Shown: positions 39,042 through 51,419 of the stretch, piece after piece
Position numbering within the stretch: the stretch's first letter is position 1
Layout of the letters: each line of letters starts with the position of its first letter
Source: Batillaria attramentaria
Lineage: Eukaryota; Mollusca; Gastropoda; Batillariidae
NCBI GenBank assembly: GCA_018292915.2
Contig: JACVVK020000201.1
Location: forward strand, 806,001 to 870,000
Direction: 5' to 3'
Length of the DNA: 64,000 bases
Made by a program: the position numbers and the translations under genes
Notes under the pieces: model-generated
What the model saw: the letters and a program-made list of their open reading frames with translations, nothing else
Told to the model about the DNA's origin: nothing
Database searches by the model: none

Positions 39042-39440
39042 TTAAAACAGATCATGCCGTAGCCTGAGGGGTGAGTCATAGAGCAGAATGAGACCTCTGA
39101 CACAGCACTTCAAAGAATTCTAAACATGGTTGACTGACTTGATCAATCCTTGAGTTTGACAGTTGCAGGTAACATGCGTGGCGCAAACGCTCACATTAAT
39201 CAGAACCGTTCCTTTTGTGCGGTCCCGTCTTTTAAGCCGGAAGATGTGACAAACCACGTGACCCTCTTTTTTTTTCTTTTTTTATAAACGATTTCATTGA
39301 TTGGTTGTCAGGCGGAGAGGAGTCGACCGAGTTTTGTAATGCGGGAGCCTCGTGTCTGTCACGATGGCTCACAGGGTGTACTAATCTCGAGCAGCACAGA
39401 AACACAACTCAATGCTTCGATCATTAAAACGAAAAACTAT

Positions 39441-39705
39441 CGTTTTGACTACATAGCCACAGCCTCGTTTTGACTTCTATAGTCGCAGTCTCGTTTTGAC
39501 AACATAGTCACAGCCTCGTTTTGACAACATAGTCACAGCCCCGTTTTGACAAGATAATCACAGCCTCGTTTTGACTACATAGTCACAGCCTCGTTTTGAC
39601 TATATGGTCACAGCCTCGTTTTGACTACATAGTCACAGCCTCGTTTCGACTACATAGTCACAGCCTCGTTTTGACTACATAGTCACAGCCTCGTTTCGAC
39701 GACGG
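39441..39705. repeat. 25-bp minisatellite, about 10.5 units
   Basis: Consensus TCGTTTTGACTACATAGTCA plus CAGCC, with small changes between units. One unit is 26 or 27 bp. Confidence 0.95.
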
Positions 39706-41200
39706 AAATGCAACAGGAAAGCATGTCATCGCCCCGGGCAACATAACAATCCCTTTTGGTAAGCTGCATTCACAGGCATCCGTAACATGTTCTATGACCT
39801 GGTCCGACGCACGCTTTCCTGTGCTCTTTCGGTGGAAAGGAAGATGCCAGCCAGGTACCACCTTTTCCATGGTGGAGGAGGAGGCATGCCGAGTTGCCGG
39901 GATACCTGGGTCAGTGAAAACAGCTCGCAGCGAGTGGCTGTTTGACCTATATTAACCGGCAGTTCGACATGTCTGTGTCCGGTGGCGACAGTAAAGTCCA
40001 ACCAACCAACCAAGGGTCAGCGGCATGCCCAAGCTCCACCACACAGGTAGAGAGTGGAAGGGAGAGAACTCCCTGCCGTGTTTCATCGCATTATGATACA
40101 GTATATGTATACCATCTATGGTGATAGTGGGCCGTGTGCCTGTGTTTGAAACCTCCTGTCCCAGCGAGCCACAGTCTTCTCAGGTATATATACGTGCTTT
40201 CAGCGCCGGGGATCCGCAGCCTGCCCGGCTCTCGGCGGCGTGTAGGGCGTTACGTGTTTGAAGTAGCATTTCTTTTTGGGGGCAAAATCTGTATTTACTC
40301 TGGATGGAGCGCAAACAGCGCGGTATTAAAAATGACCCACCGCTGCCTCAGCTGTTTACATTTCTAACCGGATTTCGAGCAGGGCGCCTCACACTAATGA
40401 TGCGCTAAAAGTCCGCAGAAACAAAATCTTTGGCAAGTGGCGAGAGGGACTTATCTAGAGAGACTGACAGCTGCCCGAGGCGGGTAGCTCTGTTGACGTA
40501 GTCGTGGTGTGAATGACGTACTCTTTCACTCATCCGGTTGCGATGGTGAGGGCTTAATTGTCATGGTGCGATCCAGTTCTTGTGTCAGTGGAGACTTAGT
40601 GGGTGTTGCTTGTGGTCGTGGTGAACGGTTGCGGGGGGGGGGGGGGCATGGTGATACTTAACGTCTTCTGTACACCACAAAGATGATTTTAAAGACAGAA
40701 GTACTAAAAACAAAACAAAAAGGGAAAACTAAAAAAAAAAAAAAAAAAAAGACACTAGGTTAGACCTTTATGGGATTCCATTCACAAGCTTCCGACCGAC
40801 AGTCGTTACAGTTGTCTCCCGTTTCCTTCCGGATTTCACGTCTGAGAAGAATCTTCCGAAATGTTGCTCTGTTTGCCTCCCTTTGTGCCAGTGTATCCAT
40901 TTACTGTGAGGGGGTTCCAGAACTTATGTATTAAAGTCTGTATGTTCGTAATGAGTTTTGAGGGGAAAAATTTGCCGCTTACAGTGCTCTAGGACGTACT
41001 GCTTGCCAAATTGAACAGATGTTCCTTTTGGCCATTGTGACCGTTTTCGTGGCTTCTGGTAGCAGAGAAAAATGACTTTCTTTGGCCTACGAATCCACCC
41101 CTGTACTACACGTCTATAGAGAAAATCTCTAAAAACAGCCACAAATCAGCACCGTCCTACATGGTGATATATACTGATGGTGATATATCTTAAATTCTAA
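39706..41200. other. Intergenic, nothing recognised
   Basis: Short G-run at 40632-40646 and A-run at 40732-40750. No gene or transposon was recognised. Confidence 0.4.
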
Positions 41201-41219
41201 TTAGACGTGTTGTTTCTTG

Positions 41220-41512
41220 CCGGGTGTCAGCTGGCGTTGACTGTGATAGAGTTATGTGCACCTCTGCTGTTGTGCTGCTGCTGCTGTGATGTGAAATGAT
41301 GTGGGGTGTAGTGTTGTAATTTATTCATAGTACTGCAACATTGTGATAGATTTTTTAGGTACGAGTGTACGAACATGTAAATAGGTGGAATGAGTGTGCA
41401 TGGCCGTATGAGTGAGTGTTTGGCATGTTTTATGTTTTTATGAGAGACCACAAAGCAATGTTCCTCTTTTGGAAATTTAATAAATGTCTTATGTCTTATG
41501 TCTTACATGATC
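41220..41512 (+). mobile_element. Probable LINE 3' UTR and tail
   Basis: A GTG-rich, non-coding stretch ends TTTAATAAATGTCTT followed by three ATGTCTT units. An AATAAA-containing end with a short tandem tail is typical of CR1/RTE-type 3' termini. No ORF survives, so the assignment is tentative. Confidence 0.4.
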
Positions 41513-42295
41513 CCAGTCCACAACCAAATAACGTCGTCTTCTCAGCACGCGGTACGGTACGCTTCTATACGTACGTAGAACAACATACACTACTCAACTT
41601 TCGATCCAGTTATAGTCAGGGGTCTACCTCACAAAACAAAATCAGGTCACGAAAGACTAAATTAATGATTGATTGGTTTTTCACGCTGTTGGGTGAAAAT
41701 TCACTGTTTAGGGGGTACCTGTCTTCAACAGCCTACACAGAAACGAGGCTATGACTAATTTTGTGCCTAAAATGTGCCCCGACAAAATGTATATCTCAGA
41801 AGTTTTCAAAGGCGCACCATTTTTGCACATTGGTTCATTCAATTCTTTATCCTCAGCAAACGTTCAGCAGTATAATACGCCAACCCGAGTCACCACTATG
41901 GTGTCAGATACTAGTGACTGATTCTGGTGCACGGATTAAGCGCATTCGGTGAAACGTTTTCCACAACGTTGTTGTTTGGCTTGCAAACGTTTTGAGACCT
42001 TAATTCCTACTGTTTTGAACGAGTATACTTTTCACCCGTTACCACACCGACAAGTCAGGTTACTGTTTAATGAGGTTGGTGACTAGCAGAAGTCCGGCCG
42101 AGCTGACAAGTCAAGTCTTTTTCTTTTCTTTTTTTTGTCTTTTTTTTTTTTTTTTTTTTTCTTTTTGACCCTCAGTTGTAGGCCCGCTACAAGCCACAAA
42201 ACGAAATGTTTCTTGATTCTGTGTTTTTATTATTTATTTTCATTTTTTCTTTTTTCTTTTTAACTTGGCTGAGCGTACCGCCTTCATTGGTTCTG

Positions 42296-42343
42296 AAGTC
42301 AAGTCAAGTCAAGTCAAGTCAAGTCAAGTCAAGTCAAGTCATT
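42296..42343. repeat. (AAGTC)n microsatellite
   Basis: Nine pentamer units followed by ATTTTATTTTCCACCCTCTG. Such an end may itself be a retroelement terminus, but no more of it can be recognised. Confidence 0.9.
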
Positions 42344-42808
42344 TTATTTTCCACCCTCTGGGGGCATAAAAAAAAGAATGTTTGGTTAGTTTCATTTCAG
42401 ATCGTAGCCAGTAATAAAGACAAAATACAAAAGAAAGAAAAACATCAGTGTTTCGCGCACTTGTCCAAACAAGAATTCTCCCTTCGCTGCCAGTCACGTT
42501 CCATTCCGGTTTGAGTTCTCGCTGTCAGGTCATTTTTTCATCTCTCTGGCCCACTTATCAGCACCTTGAAACAAATAGAGAACTAGATATCGTACCACCC
42601 AGTGACACGCACCGCTTCGCATGTTAGCAACTCATCGCGTCCAGATGTAACGAAATAGGCACGTGTCGTATGACCAACGAAAATATCTCAACACCTGCAA
42701 GAACTTTCCACTCGCGTTTTTAGAGATGGCAAAGTTTTCACGTAAGCGCGAGTTCTGCGCACCCTGGACAAATAACGGGTGTAGGAGCGTACACGCAGTT
42801 AGACAGCC

Positions 42809-43214
42809 TAAGGCCCGATGCACACGAGCGTCAGCGTCAGCACCATGAAGCAAGCAGCAAAGGCTGTCTCGCATCATACGCCTCGCGTGAGCGCGCGGTG
42901 TGCGCCGTTTGCGTGCACACTTGGCTTCGGCGTCATTCGCCTGCACGGCCTGTATCGCTGACCCACACTGCAAGCGCTGACCCACACTGCTTTCTGATTG
43001 GCTGAAACCAAGTCTGCAGCGCGGCGTCAGCAGCAGAAATAGGACCATGTTCTATACGCGGCGTCATAGGATTCCGCCGCCTGGCATCATTGATGCCGTT
43101 GTCTGACGCCAGGCACCGCTGTCATGCACACGTGGCAGCGCATTGAAACTGCCGCCGGGAGTGAGATCCGCCGCGCGGCATCATGACGCCGACGCTCGTG
43201 TGCATCGGGCCTAA
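42809..43214. mobile_element. PIF/Harbinger-like MITE, 400 bp, TAA duplication
   Basis: Terminal inverted repeats begin GGCCCGATGCACACGAGCG at 42812 and, in complement, at 43211. They extend about 30 bp with one or two mismatches. TAA lies immediately outside both ends (42809-42811 and 43212-43214). A three-base TAA/TTA duplication with GG-starting termini is characteristic of PIF/Harbinger elements. There is no transposase ORF, so it is non-autonomous. Confidence 0.78.
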
Positions 43215-43479
43215 TGATTTCGGAGGGACGTTTCGCGTAATCAGGAATAGACGAGTCCACTCCCTGTCATACAAGCCCCCCCCAGAATTCAGCCAATCGC
43301 TTGCTGTTGCGTAATGAGCACAACACATGGCATGGGATGGCAAACTTTCTTGCCAGACATAACGGAGAGGAAAGCACATGTAGCTGATATGACTGAAACG
43401 TGAATAGAAAGCAGTAAATCCACTGACGTCAGTATAAAGACAAAGACCATTACGTAAAAATCTCGTTCATGTTGAAATT

Positions 43480-43880
43480 TGATAATAATGATAATGAGTA
43501 TTTTATAGGCGCTTTACCCAATTTCGTGAATCGGCTCAAAGCTCCGCGAACTGAACCCAACACGCACGCTCGCGTGAATCACACGCATTCTCTCACACAC
43601 TGGACATAAACACATTACAATCACGTGGTGCGAAGGGTCAGCTCAGCTATTTACATTTCGGAATTTAGAAGTGCATTTTTTTTTTTTTAATTTTTGTGGG
43701 CTGAACGTTTCTAAAGCAGAGGGGGAGGAAGCCGGAGTACCCGGAGAGAACCCCCGACGATCGGCCCGAATGAACGGTGCCACATACGAGAAGGAGAAGT
43801 TCTTTGCCCCGAGTGGGACTCGAACCCCCGACCTCTCGCACTGGTGACAAGTCTCAACCACTAGACCACCGACCGCCCCG
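43480..43880 (-). mobile_element. SINE-2 copy, full length, reverse
   Basis: It is nearly collinear with 34495-34895 over the whole length, from the ATAATGAGTATTTTATAGGC 3' end to the CCGACCGCCCC head. Confidence 0.88.
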
Positions 43881-44874
43881 ATTTCCTTGCCGAGTAGAGT
43901 GGTCTATTTTCTCGGAAAGCATCGATAACGTTTGGCTGAGGAAATACTAACCTCCACTATATATTTATAGGGGTAGGCAGAGTTTTTTTATTTAGTTTTT
44001 TAAACAAAACAAATGAGCATGTTATTTCAGATTGGAAGCTTTGAAGTTTTTTCCAGACAGTACTGAAATTTGTGCTGACCCTTAAAGTACACGATTGTAC
44101 CTCTGATATGACGTTTGTTTGGTTGGTTGTTTTTGTTTGTTTGTATTGAGTGGTGTTGTTTATGTGTTATTATTATTGTTATTGTTGTTGCTGCTGTTAT
44201 TATTGTTATCATTATTATTGTTGTTGTTGTTGTTGTTGCTAAACGACTCTCACTGCGCTGTGGACGAAAGACGTTATAACGTCAAAACGCCCTCTCACGT
44301 ACACAGTCCCTACCCCATGCCGTGCCCATTCCGGGCACATCATTTTGACTCGACTCGTCTGGATTCCTGGGCACAACTCGCGTGCACATGGAAGAACAGT
44401 ACGCTCGCAGACAGCCTTGCTCAGAGAGGCTAAAATGTTACACAGAGTATGCGCCACTTGGCACGTACACAGGGGAGGAGCGGCAATTAGCCGGGAATTA
44501 TTTTCTGCACTGTTGGCCGATTAAAACTGTTTCCCGCAGAGCTTTTGACTCTGACCGACGTCTTCCCACCTTCTCAGCCGTCACTATGATTCCGGGGTGT
44601 GCATTGCTGGGTGCCTAGTGCTTGTGACGTCAGCCCCTTCTACCTGTTGGGTGTCTTTCAGTTTATGCTCTGGGTTCAGTTTAAGTGGGGAACTTTCATC
44701 CGAGAGAGAAAGTGTAACTTTTTTCTTCTTTTTTTTTTAATAAGGGATTTTAAATCATGTTGGGGTTGAAGCTTGTATGTTCGTAACGCCGCTATGATGG
44801 AAAACTGCCTTTTTCACAGCTCCAGGGTTATTTGTCAGATAGAAAGATGTTTCATTTGTTTCGTGACTCTGCAG
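43881..44874. other. Intergenic; (ATT)/(GTT) tract
   Basis: A TTATTATTG/TTGTTG run at 44160-44240 gives a spurious poly-Leu frame. No gene was seen. Confidence 0.45.
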
Positions 44875-44889
44875 CTTCTAATATTCGAG

Positions 44890-45061
44890 GGGGAGCCGGG
44901 GTGGTCGAATGGTAGAGCGTTGGACTTCTAATGCTCCGGTCGTGAGTTCGATCCCGGCTGGGGCCAAATATTTGTGCTGGCTTTTTCATCGTTGCCCCGT
45001 CTTTGATATCACCCTATGTGGTGGAAAAGGACGTTAAACCCCCAAACACCCCCCACCCACC
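44890..45061 (+). mobile_element. SINE-1 copy with perfect 15-bp duplication (subfamily A)
   Basis: Flanked by CTTCTAATATTCGAG at 44875-44889 and 45062-45076. The head, B box (GAGTTCGATCC), body and tail are intact. It is the best-bounded SINE-1 in the window and defines the element ends. Confidence 0.96.
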
Positions 45062-45336
45062 CTTCTAATATTCGAGAAATACGACATTCTTTGGGCCTAC
45101 GGTCAGTTCCTGAACAGACTGGGACTCGACAAATCTTTTAAAAATAGCCACCAATCAGCGCCGACTAGCTGGTCCTCAGTCCGCAACCCGATAGCGTAGT
45201 CTAGCTGCTCAGCGCGCGGTACGCTTCCAGGACAACATGTCGCCGGCATGAGTCACCACAAAGGTTTCATGTGCTATATTGCGTGACCCACGTGACTTAT
45301 TCTGATGCCCAGGGGCCTTGCACTCACAGGAAAACT

Positions 45337-45840
45337 TTTTTTTTTTTTTTTGCTGCCCCCTGCCCCAACTCTTTGCCAGCTCCAGTGGTGATCCTCCCAG
45401 GTCATGGGTGGAACCCACGGAGGACTCGGAAGCTGGACAATTTTTATAATGCATGATGATGGAGATGAGGATGATAATAAGATGATGCTATGGCGGTCCA
45501 TGTGGTTTGGGACTGCGGGACAGGGCCGCATTCCACGCTTCCTGTCATAAATATCCAGGCATTAACCAGGCCCGGGAACTACGGCACCTGCGGTGCCGGC
45601 CGTGTAATCATCCACATCATAAGACGTGTCATACTAAGGGAAGCACCCCCAAAGTCGCACCCGTGAAGTGGGTGAAACTCAGCTGTGTGGCAACAGCCTC
45701 CCCATCGGGCCCATAGCACACACACCTCTGGGTAGGAGCCGACCTAGGTAGGAAAAATCCCGCCTGCCTCGGCTGTGACTCGAACCCTGGTCTCCCGGTC
45801 CATGATCCGAAGTGCTAAACATTACACTACGGGGGCCGGT
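45337..45840 (-). mobile_element. SINE-3 copy 2, full length
   Basis: Flanked by CTCACAGGAAAACT (45323-45336) and CTCACAGGATAACT (45841-45854), one mismatch. On the minus strand the 3' end is a run of about 16 A. The body matches copies 1 and 3; the tRNA-Asp-like head abuts the right duplication. Confidence 0.88.
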
Positions 45841-45854
45841 CTCACAGGATAACT

Positions 45855-46922
45855 TGCATGGTATCGCTAGTTTACAGATTCATAAATTACGGCACGCCCT
45901 TATCCGGTCTTCCTACACTGACACGGTACACCATGAAAACTACACGGAGCCTGTGCCGACCTGTCCCTGATACACAATTGGCAAGGGTTTTGGAACAATG
46001 GGCACGCCGTCCATGTTCATCCAGTCAAGCATTACACCCGCTACGCTTGCTGATACACAGCTCTTGGTCCAGTCTTTCCTGACGTTTTATCAAAGCAAAA
46101 CTAAAAGCAGTGTACATATGGTTTACTACCCTATTTTTAGCGGACAAAGACTTTATGTCATGTTTTTTGCAGAAAAAATATAGTTTAGCTGCAGAAAACA
46201 AATAAAATTTTGTCATGTTCCGTGATACTGACCAACTGCAAGATCTCCTTTTTCATAGTCATGGTTGGTACTTAAAATAATTTGACATTGTGTTTCCTTG
46301 AAATGAGACAAAATATATATATGAAATGAAATACGAAGTTAAAGGGAAGTTTGTATCTGATCACGAAACCTAGCCTTCTATAACCTCTCCTTAATGTACT
46401 TGTCTGACATATAATCTACCGGTGACGCCCAGGGCTAAATTTAGGAATCAGTGATATGTGGCATGAGTTTGTACTTTTCGACTTCTGTCCTTTGCGTGAC
46501 CTTACTCATTTGCTGGCAAACAAACTGATACTTCTTGTCTCGCCAAAGCAGTAGTGTCCCGTGACGGCGGTGCGTGCAGATACAAATTAACCCTCCGCAC
46601 CCCCCCCCCCCCTGCACTCATGTGGGAAATACATGTAGCTCTGTGTGCTGAGTCACGGGCAACATGATGCTGGTTGTGACCTTCCCTTGGCATGTTAGTC
46701 AACTCAGTTACACGCATGTGGTAAGGGAAATCGACAGTTTCGGTTTCTTTCGACACAAATAAACAACTTTGTCCATTGCACTGATCCTTCTGAGTCTATG
46801 TCTGTGCAGCAAAGGGGAAATTGTGTGAAGGAGAAGCAGATCCTGTTTCCAGTACACAAGAGATCATAGTGGAGTAACTAAGTATTTAGGTTTGAATTTC
46901 ATTGAACAAACTGTAGTCTTTT
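45855..46922. other. Intergenic, nothing recognised
   Basis: No gene or repeat was recognised apart from a C-run at 46602-46611. Confidence 0.4.
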
Positions 46923-47331
46923 CTTAAAGATTTAAGCTCCCAACAAAGAGCTTTCCGAAGTGTGAAAAACAATTTATAGAGTCGACCGTGCAAGCACAGT
47001 CAACTCTGTCACAGTTGCAGAGTTTTCAGCGTCCCTGAAACCCCAATAAAAGCCAAGGGCAGCCTGATTCACATCTGAGTTTGCGTTTTGACACTGAGCG
47101 AGAAAGATGGTGCAGCACTCAACATCCGCTAGACACTGTAGCGATGTGTCTCGGTCACTGACCGAAAGCTAATGTCACGGCAAACTCGTGCTCTCGTTTT
47201 ATAAGGGTTTTTGAAGCGCTGAAAACTCTGCAACTATGACAGAGTTGCCTGGAATATGCACAGTCGAAGGAGTCACAGTAAAATATTTTCACACCTCGGT
47301 AAGCTTTTTGTTGGGAGCTTAGATCTTTAAG
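46923..47331. mobile_element. Foldback element with long inverted arms
   Basis: The outer ends read CTTAAAGATTTAAGCTCCCA on plus at 46923 and CTTAAAGATCTAAGCTCCCA on minus at 47331. Similarity between the arms continues inward about 130 bp through AACTCTGTCACAGTTGCAG and GAGTTTTCAGCG. The centre is about 130 bp and non-coding. No clear target-site duplication was seen. Confidence 0.8.
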
Positions 47332-47413
47332 GATTGCTGTTGTTGGTTTTGCTGCTGCTGCTATTGTTGTTGTTTGTTGCATTGGTTGGTGGGTTTTCTT
47401 GTTTCTGTGTTTA

Positions 47414-47414
<1 letters not shown>

Positions 47415-47486
<72 letters not shown>
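47415..47486. repeat. (GT)n microsatellite
   Basis: About 35 GT units. Confidence 0.95.
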
Positions 47487-47488
<2 letters not shown>

Positions 47489-48700
47489 GGTGTGAAACAA
47501 AGTATGTAATGATAATACCCAATAATACACAACGCACTACAGTGGTGTGTTTTGTTGTTGTTGTTGTTTTTGTTTTTGTTTTTTTCTTATAGCAAAAGAG
47601 GACAGACAAGTGACAAGCACACGAACAAGCAAACAAGCAAACAAGCAAGGTCAGTTTGGTGAGCTGCAGCAACATAATCAGAGAAAGGTAGTTCAGGTTG
47701 AATTCAGCGTCATCAGTAACTGTCTTACAGCAAACTTCGTTCACTCTAAGCATTTCGTCATTAGGTATATAAGGTCGCGTGCACACTTCTTCTATACCAT
47801 TTCCGCCACCATATCATTATCACAATCTTCAAGACGTCTTCGAAACTCAATACTACAGATCACCCCAAAAAAGGGTTACCTCCCATGCAGAGCTACAATA
47901 GGTTTGCTACAGCCACCAGGGGTCGCCGTGATCGCTATCAGGTACATCCACCTCGTTTCACCCAGTTTCGCCGAGTTAGCCACACACAGAAGAGGTCAGC
48001 AATTCCAGAGTGCCGGATCACTGTAGTCAACCACACGGGTTGTGAGGAGAGCTCGAGATGAAAGGCAAAGCTTGGATCTGATTGAAATACCTCACAATTC
48101 CATGAAGGTTTTGCGTTACGTAGTCTATACGTGGTGAAAGGCCTTGTCTCTTATCCTGAGTAATGGATCTTTTTTTTTTTCTTTTTTTCTTTTTTTTTCT
48201 TTTTTAACTTGCACGAAGTAGGATCGAGAGAGTTTAAGGGCTGTAAAAACTACTTGTACGAATCTGTTAGCATGAGTTTGATACAGTTTTCTAACAGCGC
48301 TAATAATAAGTAAACTAAATCAGAAAATAGATTTAAAACGTAGGTGATTGTTCAGGGGTTCCATGTTCTTTATATTTGACTTTTGTGAATGTTTTGCAAT
48401 GAAACGTTGAAAGCTGTAGGTGACAATGATATACCTAGCGTACCGTTGAGATGACTTGGGTGTGACATGGCTGAGTGTATGTTTAGGTTGTTGATAGTTT
48501 ACGTTTGTCATTGCATTGTTATTTTGCTGTCATCCTGGAAAAGGGCCGCGCCCTTTGATCACAGTTAAATTATTGCGGTCTTATCACTCAAGAAGAAACT
48601 CAAAATTCAGATAACAAACTGACATTGGTTTGCGTACTCGGAAATGTAACCTTTAATTTCTGAGGCGCTGATAAACATCCTTGTCTTCATATTTCTAAAT
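47487..48700. other. Intergenic, nothing recognised
   Basis: GTT-rich and T-rich tracts (47540-47590, 48170-48205) only. A frame of 159 codons at 47547-48026 has no recognisable domain. Confidence 0.4.
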
Positions 48701-48715
48701 TTACAGTCAATGTTA

Positions 48716-48985
48716 TGCGGCCAATGGGCGTCCAGGTCAGGCGGCGAAAGTGGCGATGGGTCGGCCACACCCTGCGGAAGGAACATCACCTGGCAGGCGC
48801 TCGAGTGGAACCCGCAGGGGGAGAGGAAAAGAGGGCGCCCCAAGCAGACCTGGAGGAGGAGCTTGCACTGCGAGCTGCGAGACTCCGGTCTGGCATGGGA
48901 GGAGGCCAAGACCTGTGCCAGGGACAGAGTGAGGTGGAGGAGAGCTGTTGAGGCCCTATGCTTCTCTAGGAGCCAAAAGGACTAA
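48716..48985 (+). pseudogene. RTE/I-type LINE ORF2 C-terminal remnant, frameshifted
   Basis: One frame gives VRRRKWRWVGHTLRKEHHL. Just downstream another frame takes over with WQALEWNPQGERKRGRPKQT, then WRRSLHCELRDSGLAWEEAK and RDRVRWRRAVEALC to a stop at 48985. Together these are the well-known end of LINE ORF2 (RWxGHxLR...ALxWNPxGxRxRGRPxxTWRR...DRxxWRxxVxAL). The frame change marks it as dead. An AAC-rich tail follows at about 49000-49025. Confidence 0.85.
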
Positions 48986-48989
48986 ACTT

Positions 48990-49578
48990 ATGCACGCAAA
49001 ACACCACCAACAACAACTACAACAATATCGGAAGACATAATGTAAAAAAATAATAGGCTGACTGTTCAAGGCCAATTGCTCAGCGAACCCACACAGGAAC
49101 ATTGAAAAAGAAGCGGTTTTGTATGCTAGATTAACTACCCGGGACTATGCCTTAGAAGCACTTCCACTTGGGCTACGTGTCATTTTATCAATAGATTCTG
49201 CAAAACAATGGTCTCTATCTCTCATCCTGTAACATGGGACGTAAGTCAGTCTGACTTATGCACAAATAAAATGAAGTCAGTTTCTGCATACGCAAAATGA
49301 GTCCAGTCTTACTTTTCACGTATTCAATAAATTCTACCAAACAACAGTCTACATAATAATAATAATGATAATAATAATAATATTTGAGCCAAATGGTGCA
49401 TGGACATAAAGTGTCCAGGGGTACCTTTAACGTATTCACTCAATTCTGCGAAACAATTATAGTCGATATCTCGAACGCTGTAGCATGATCATTTAGTCAG
49501 TTTGAGGTCTGCAAGAACGAAGTATAATTCATCTCTGCATTACTGCTTCTGGAATTAAAGGTTTGCAGGCAAACGTAA
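48990..49578. other. Intergenic, (ATA)n run only
   Basis: An (ATA)n tract lies at 49354-49383. No gene was seen. Confidence 0.4.
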
Positions 49579-49586
49579 TTGGATCT

Positions 49587-50065
49587 ATTTTTTTTTTTTT
49601 TTTTTTTTGCCGACGCCAATGGTACCCCTCCCTGGTAATGGGTGGAATCCACGGAGGGCTCGGAAGCTGGGGCAATTTTTATTATGCATGATGATGGAGA
49701 TGAGGATGATGGTAAGATGATGCTTTGGAGGTCCGTGTGGTTTGGGACTGCGGGACAGGGCAGTCATAAACATAAACATCCCGGCATTAACCAGGCCGGG
49801 AACCTACGCACCTGCGGTGCCGGACATGTAATCATCCACATCATAAGACGTGTCATTCCAAGGGAAGCACCCCCCAAAGTCGCACCCGTGAAGTGGGTGA
49901 AACTCGGCTGTGTGGCAACAGCCTCCCCACTGGGCCCATAGCACCCCCGCTCTGGGTAGGAGCCGACCTAGGTAGGAAAAATCCCGCTTGCCTCGGCTGT
50001 GACTCGAACCCGGGTCTCCCGGTCCATGGTCCGAAGTGCTCACCGCTACACTACGGTGGCCGGGC
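49587..50065 (-). mobile_element. SINE-3 copy 3, full length
   Basis: Flanked by TTGGATCT at 49579-49586 and 50066-50073. On the minus strand the element ends in about 20 A. The head contains GTAGTGTAGCGGTGAGCAC and GACCCGGGTTCGAGTC. Slightly shorter than copy 2 because of small body deletions. Confidence 0.88.
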
Positions 50066-50539
50066 TTGGATCTGGATTCATTCCTTCGCTAGTGGTACGT
50101 TACCGTCGTGTCACTGTGCTTGTAGCAGCTAGGACAGCACAGTCTGTTACACCGACAAGGCTCAGCTCACGGAACTTCAAAAGAAGCAAGAGTCCCAACC
50201 GGCGCCACCAGTTTTACAGGCCAGGCAAACATATTGCGTTTTGTGATAAAAACAATGCATAATTTCCTTTGGGCTATGATCATCATGTATCATTGAAAAC
50301 TTCAAAGGAAGGAAGAAATACTGCCTTGACCCCGTCAGCTTAACCTTACTCAGTACGGGGGGCAGTCTGGCGGAAACAGCCATAACTCAGGCTGTCTGTT
50401 GACAAGAGCTCTTCTATTCAGAGAGACAGAAAAAAAAAAAAGCTTTGGGCAGGTCTGGCAGACGAGTTCTGACAAAGAAAGTTTAATCCATTGGTAGGAT
50501 TTGAATCGGCGACGTTTTGGTACGTTTTGTTTTTTTGTT

Positions 50540-50705
50540 GTAGGGCTGAAAGGGGGGGGGGGGGGGGGGGGTCTGTGTTCGTCTTCTCTCCAGTGCGCGG
50601 GATATTTCATAGGTGGCACTGAGAAAAGCCTAAACACACTTTGGCTCTGTCAGGATTCGAACCTTCGACCTTCCGATCTCAAGTCCAGTTGAGCAACCCA
50701 GATGC
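50540..50705 (-). mobile_element. Fourth tRNA-like SINE family, partial
   Basis: On the minus strand GGGTTGCTCAACTGGACTTG and the B-box-like GAAGGTTCGAATCCTGAC resemble a tRNA head, followed by a body with a C-run. Only one copy is seen in the window, so family status is inferred from the tRNA-like architecture alone. Confidence 0.4.
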
Positions 50706-50992
50706 GAGCTGAAAGGGGCGGAGGTGTTTGGAAGGAGGCGATGCCAATTATGAAGCTAGCGCTGTTTGACATATCCCTCAAAAAAAAAAAAAGCTTCATT
50801 TTGGACATGGCAGCCGTTCTTGTTAATCTGCGTCCTGTGATACTGAAGATGCCAGGCAGTAAGGTCAACCCGCTTACTCTACTGTGCGAGGAGTCTCTCT
50901 GCATTCAGGCTTAAACAGGGCACGCGCACCTGACTACATGCCTGACTCACTTTTCTTGCGTCGTGTGGAAACTGCAACCGTAAAGCCAGCTC

Positions 50993-51301
50993 TTAACTGG
51001 GCACTGCGGAGCGCCACAGTGCTAGTCCACAGTTGTGACACAGTTGTGATTTTGGGGGGTTTCCGCCGCTGTGGCGTCATCACAGCAACCTGGATTTCAA
51101 ATAGCCACAACTGTGACTGTGGTTTCCACAACAGATTCTGATTGGCTGTACTACGTCACTCGGCGCTCAAACACGGCGGACAGTGCATCTTCAATCGGTT
51201 TGTCACCAAGCACAGCTGTGTTCAGTTTTGTAGTTAGTAGACACACCGAGCGCAACGACTGTGATGTGCACGTGTGTGTTTCGCGCGCTGTGCCCAGTTA
51301 A
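50993..51301. mobile_element. MITE-like element with TTAA at both ends, about 300 bp
   Basis: TTAACTGGGCACTGCG at 50993 is mirrored by CGCTGTGCCCAGTTAA ending at 51301. Internal complementary blocks (CCACAGTTGTGACACAG near 51027 and CACAACTGTGACTGTGG near 51105) add to the fold. A TTAA duplication would fit piggyBac-type elements, although the termini do not begin with the usual CCC. Confidence 0.6.
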
Positions 51302-51419
51302 GAGAAGGCTTTAGGGTATGAGGGTATCCCACAGACCTGACCCGCCATGTTTTGTATTTCAGGCATGATGGGCTCTTTCACTGGTACATATAGATGTTTT
51401 CTTGAAAAATCTGTTAAAA

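Noticed and set aside
47547..48026. 159-codon frame on plus
   Set aside because: Starts inside a GTT-rich tract giving poly-Cys/Phe and shows no domain afterwards.
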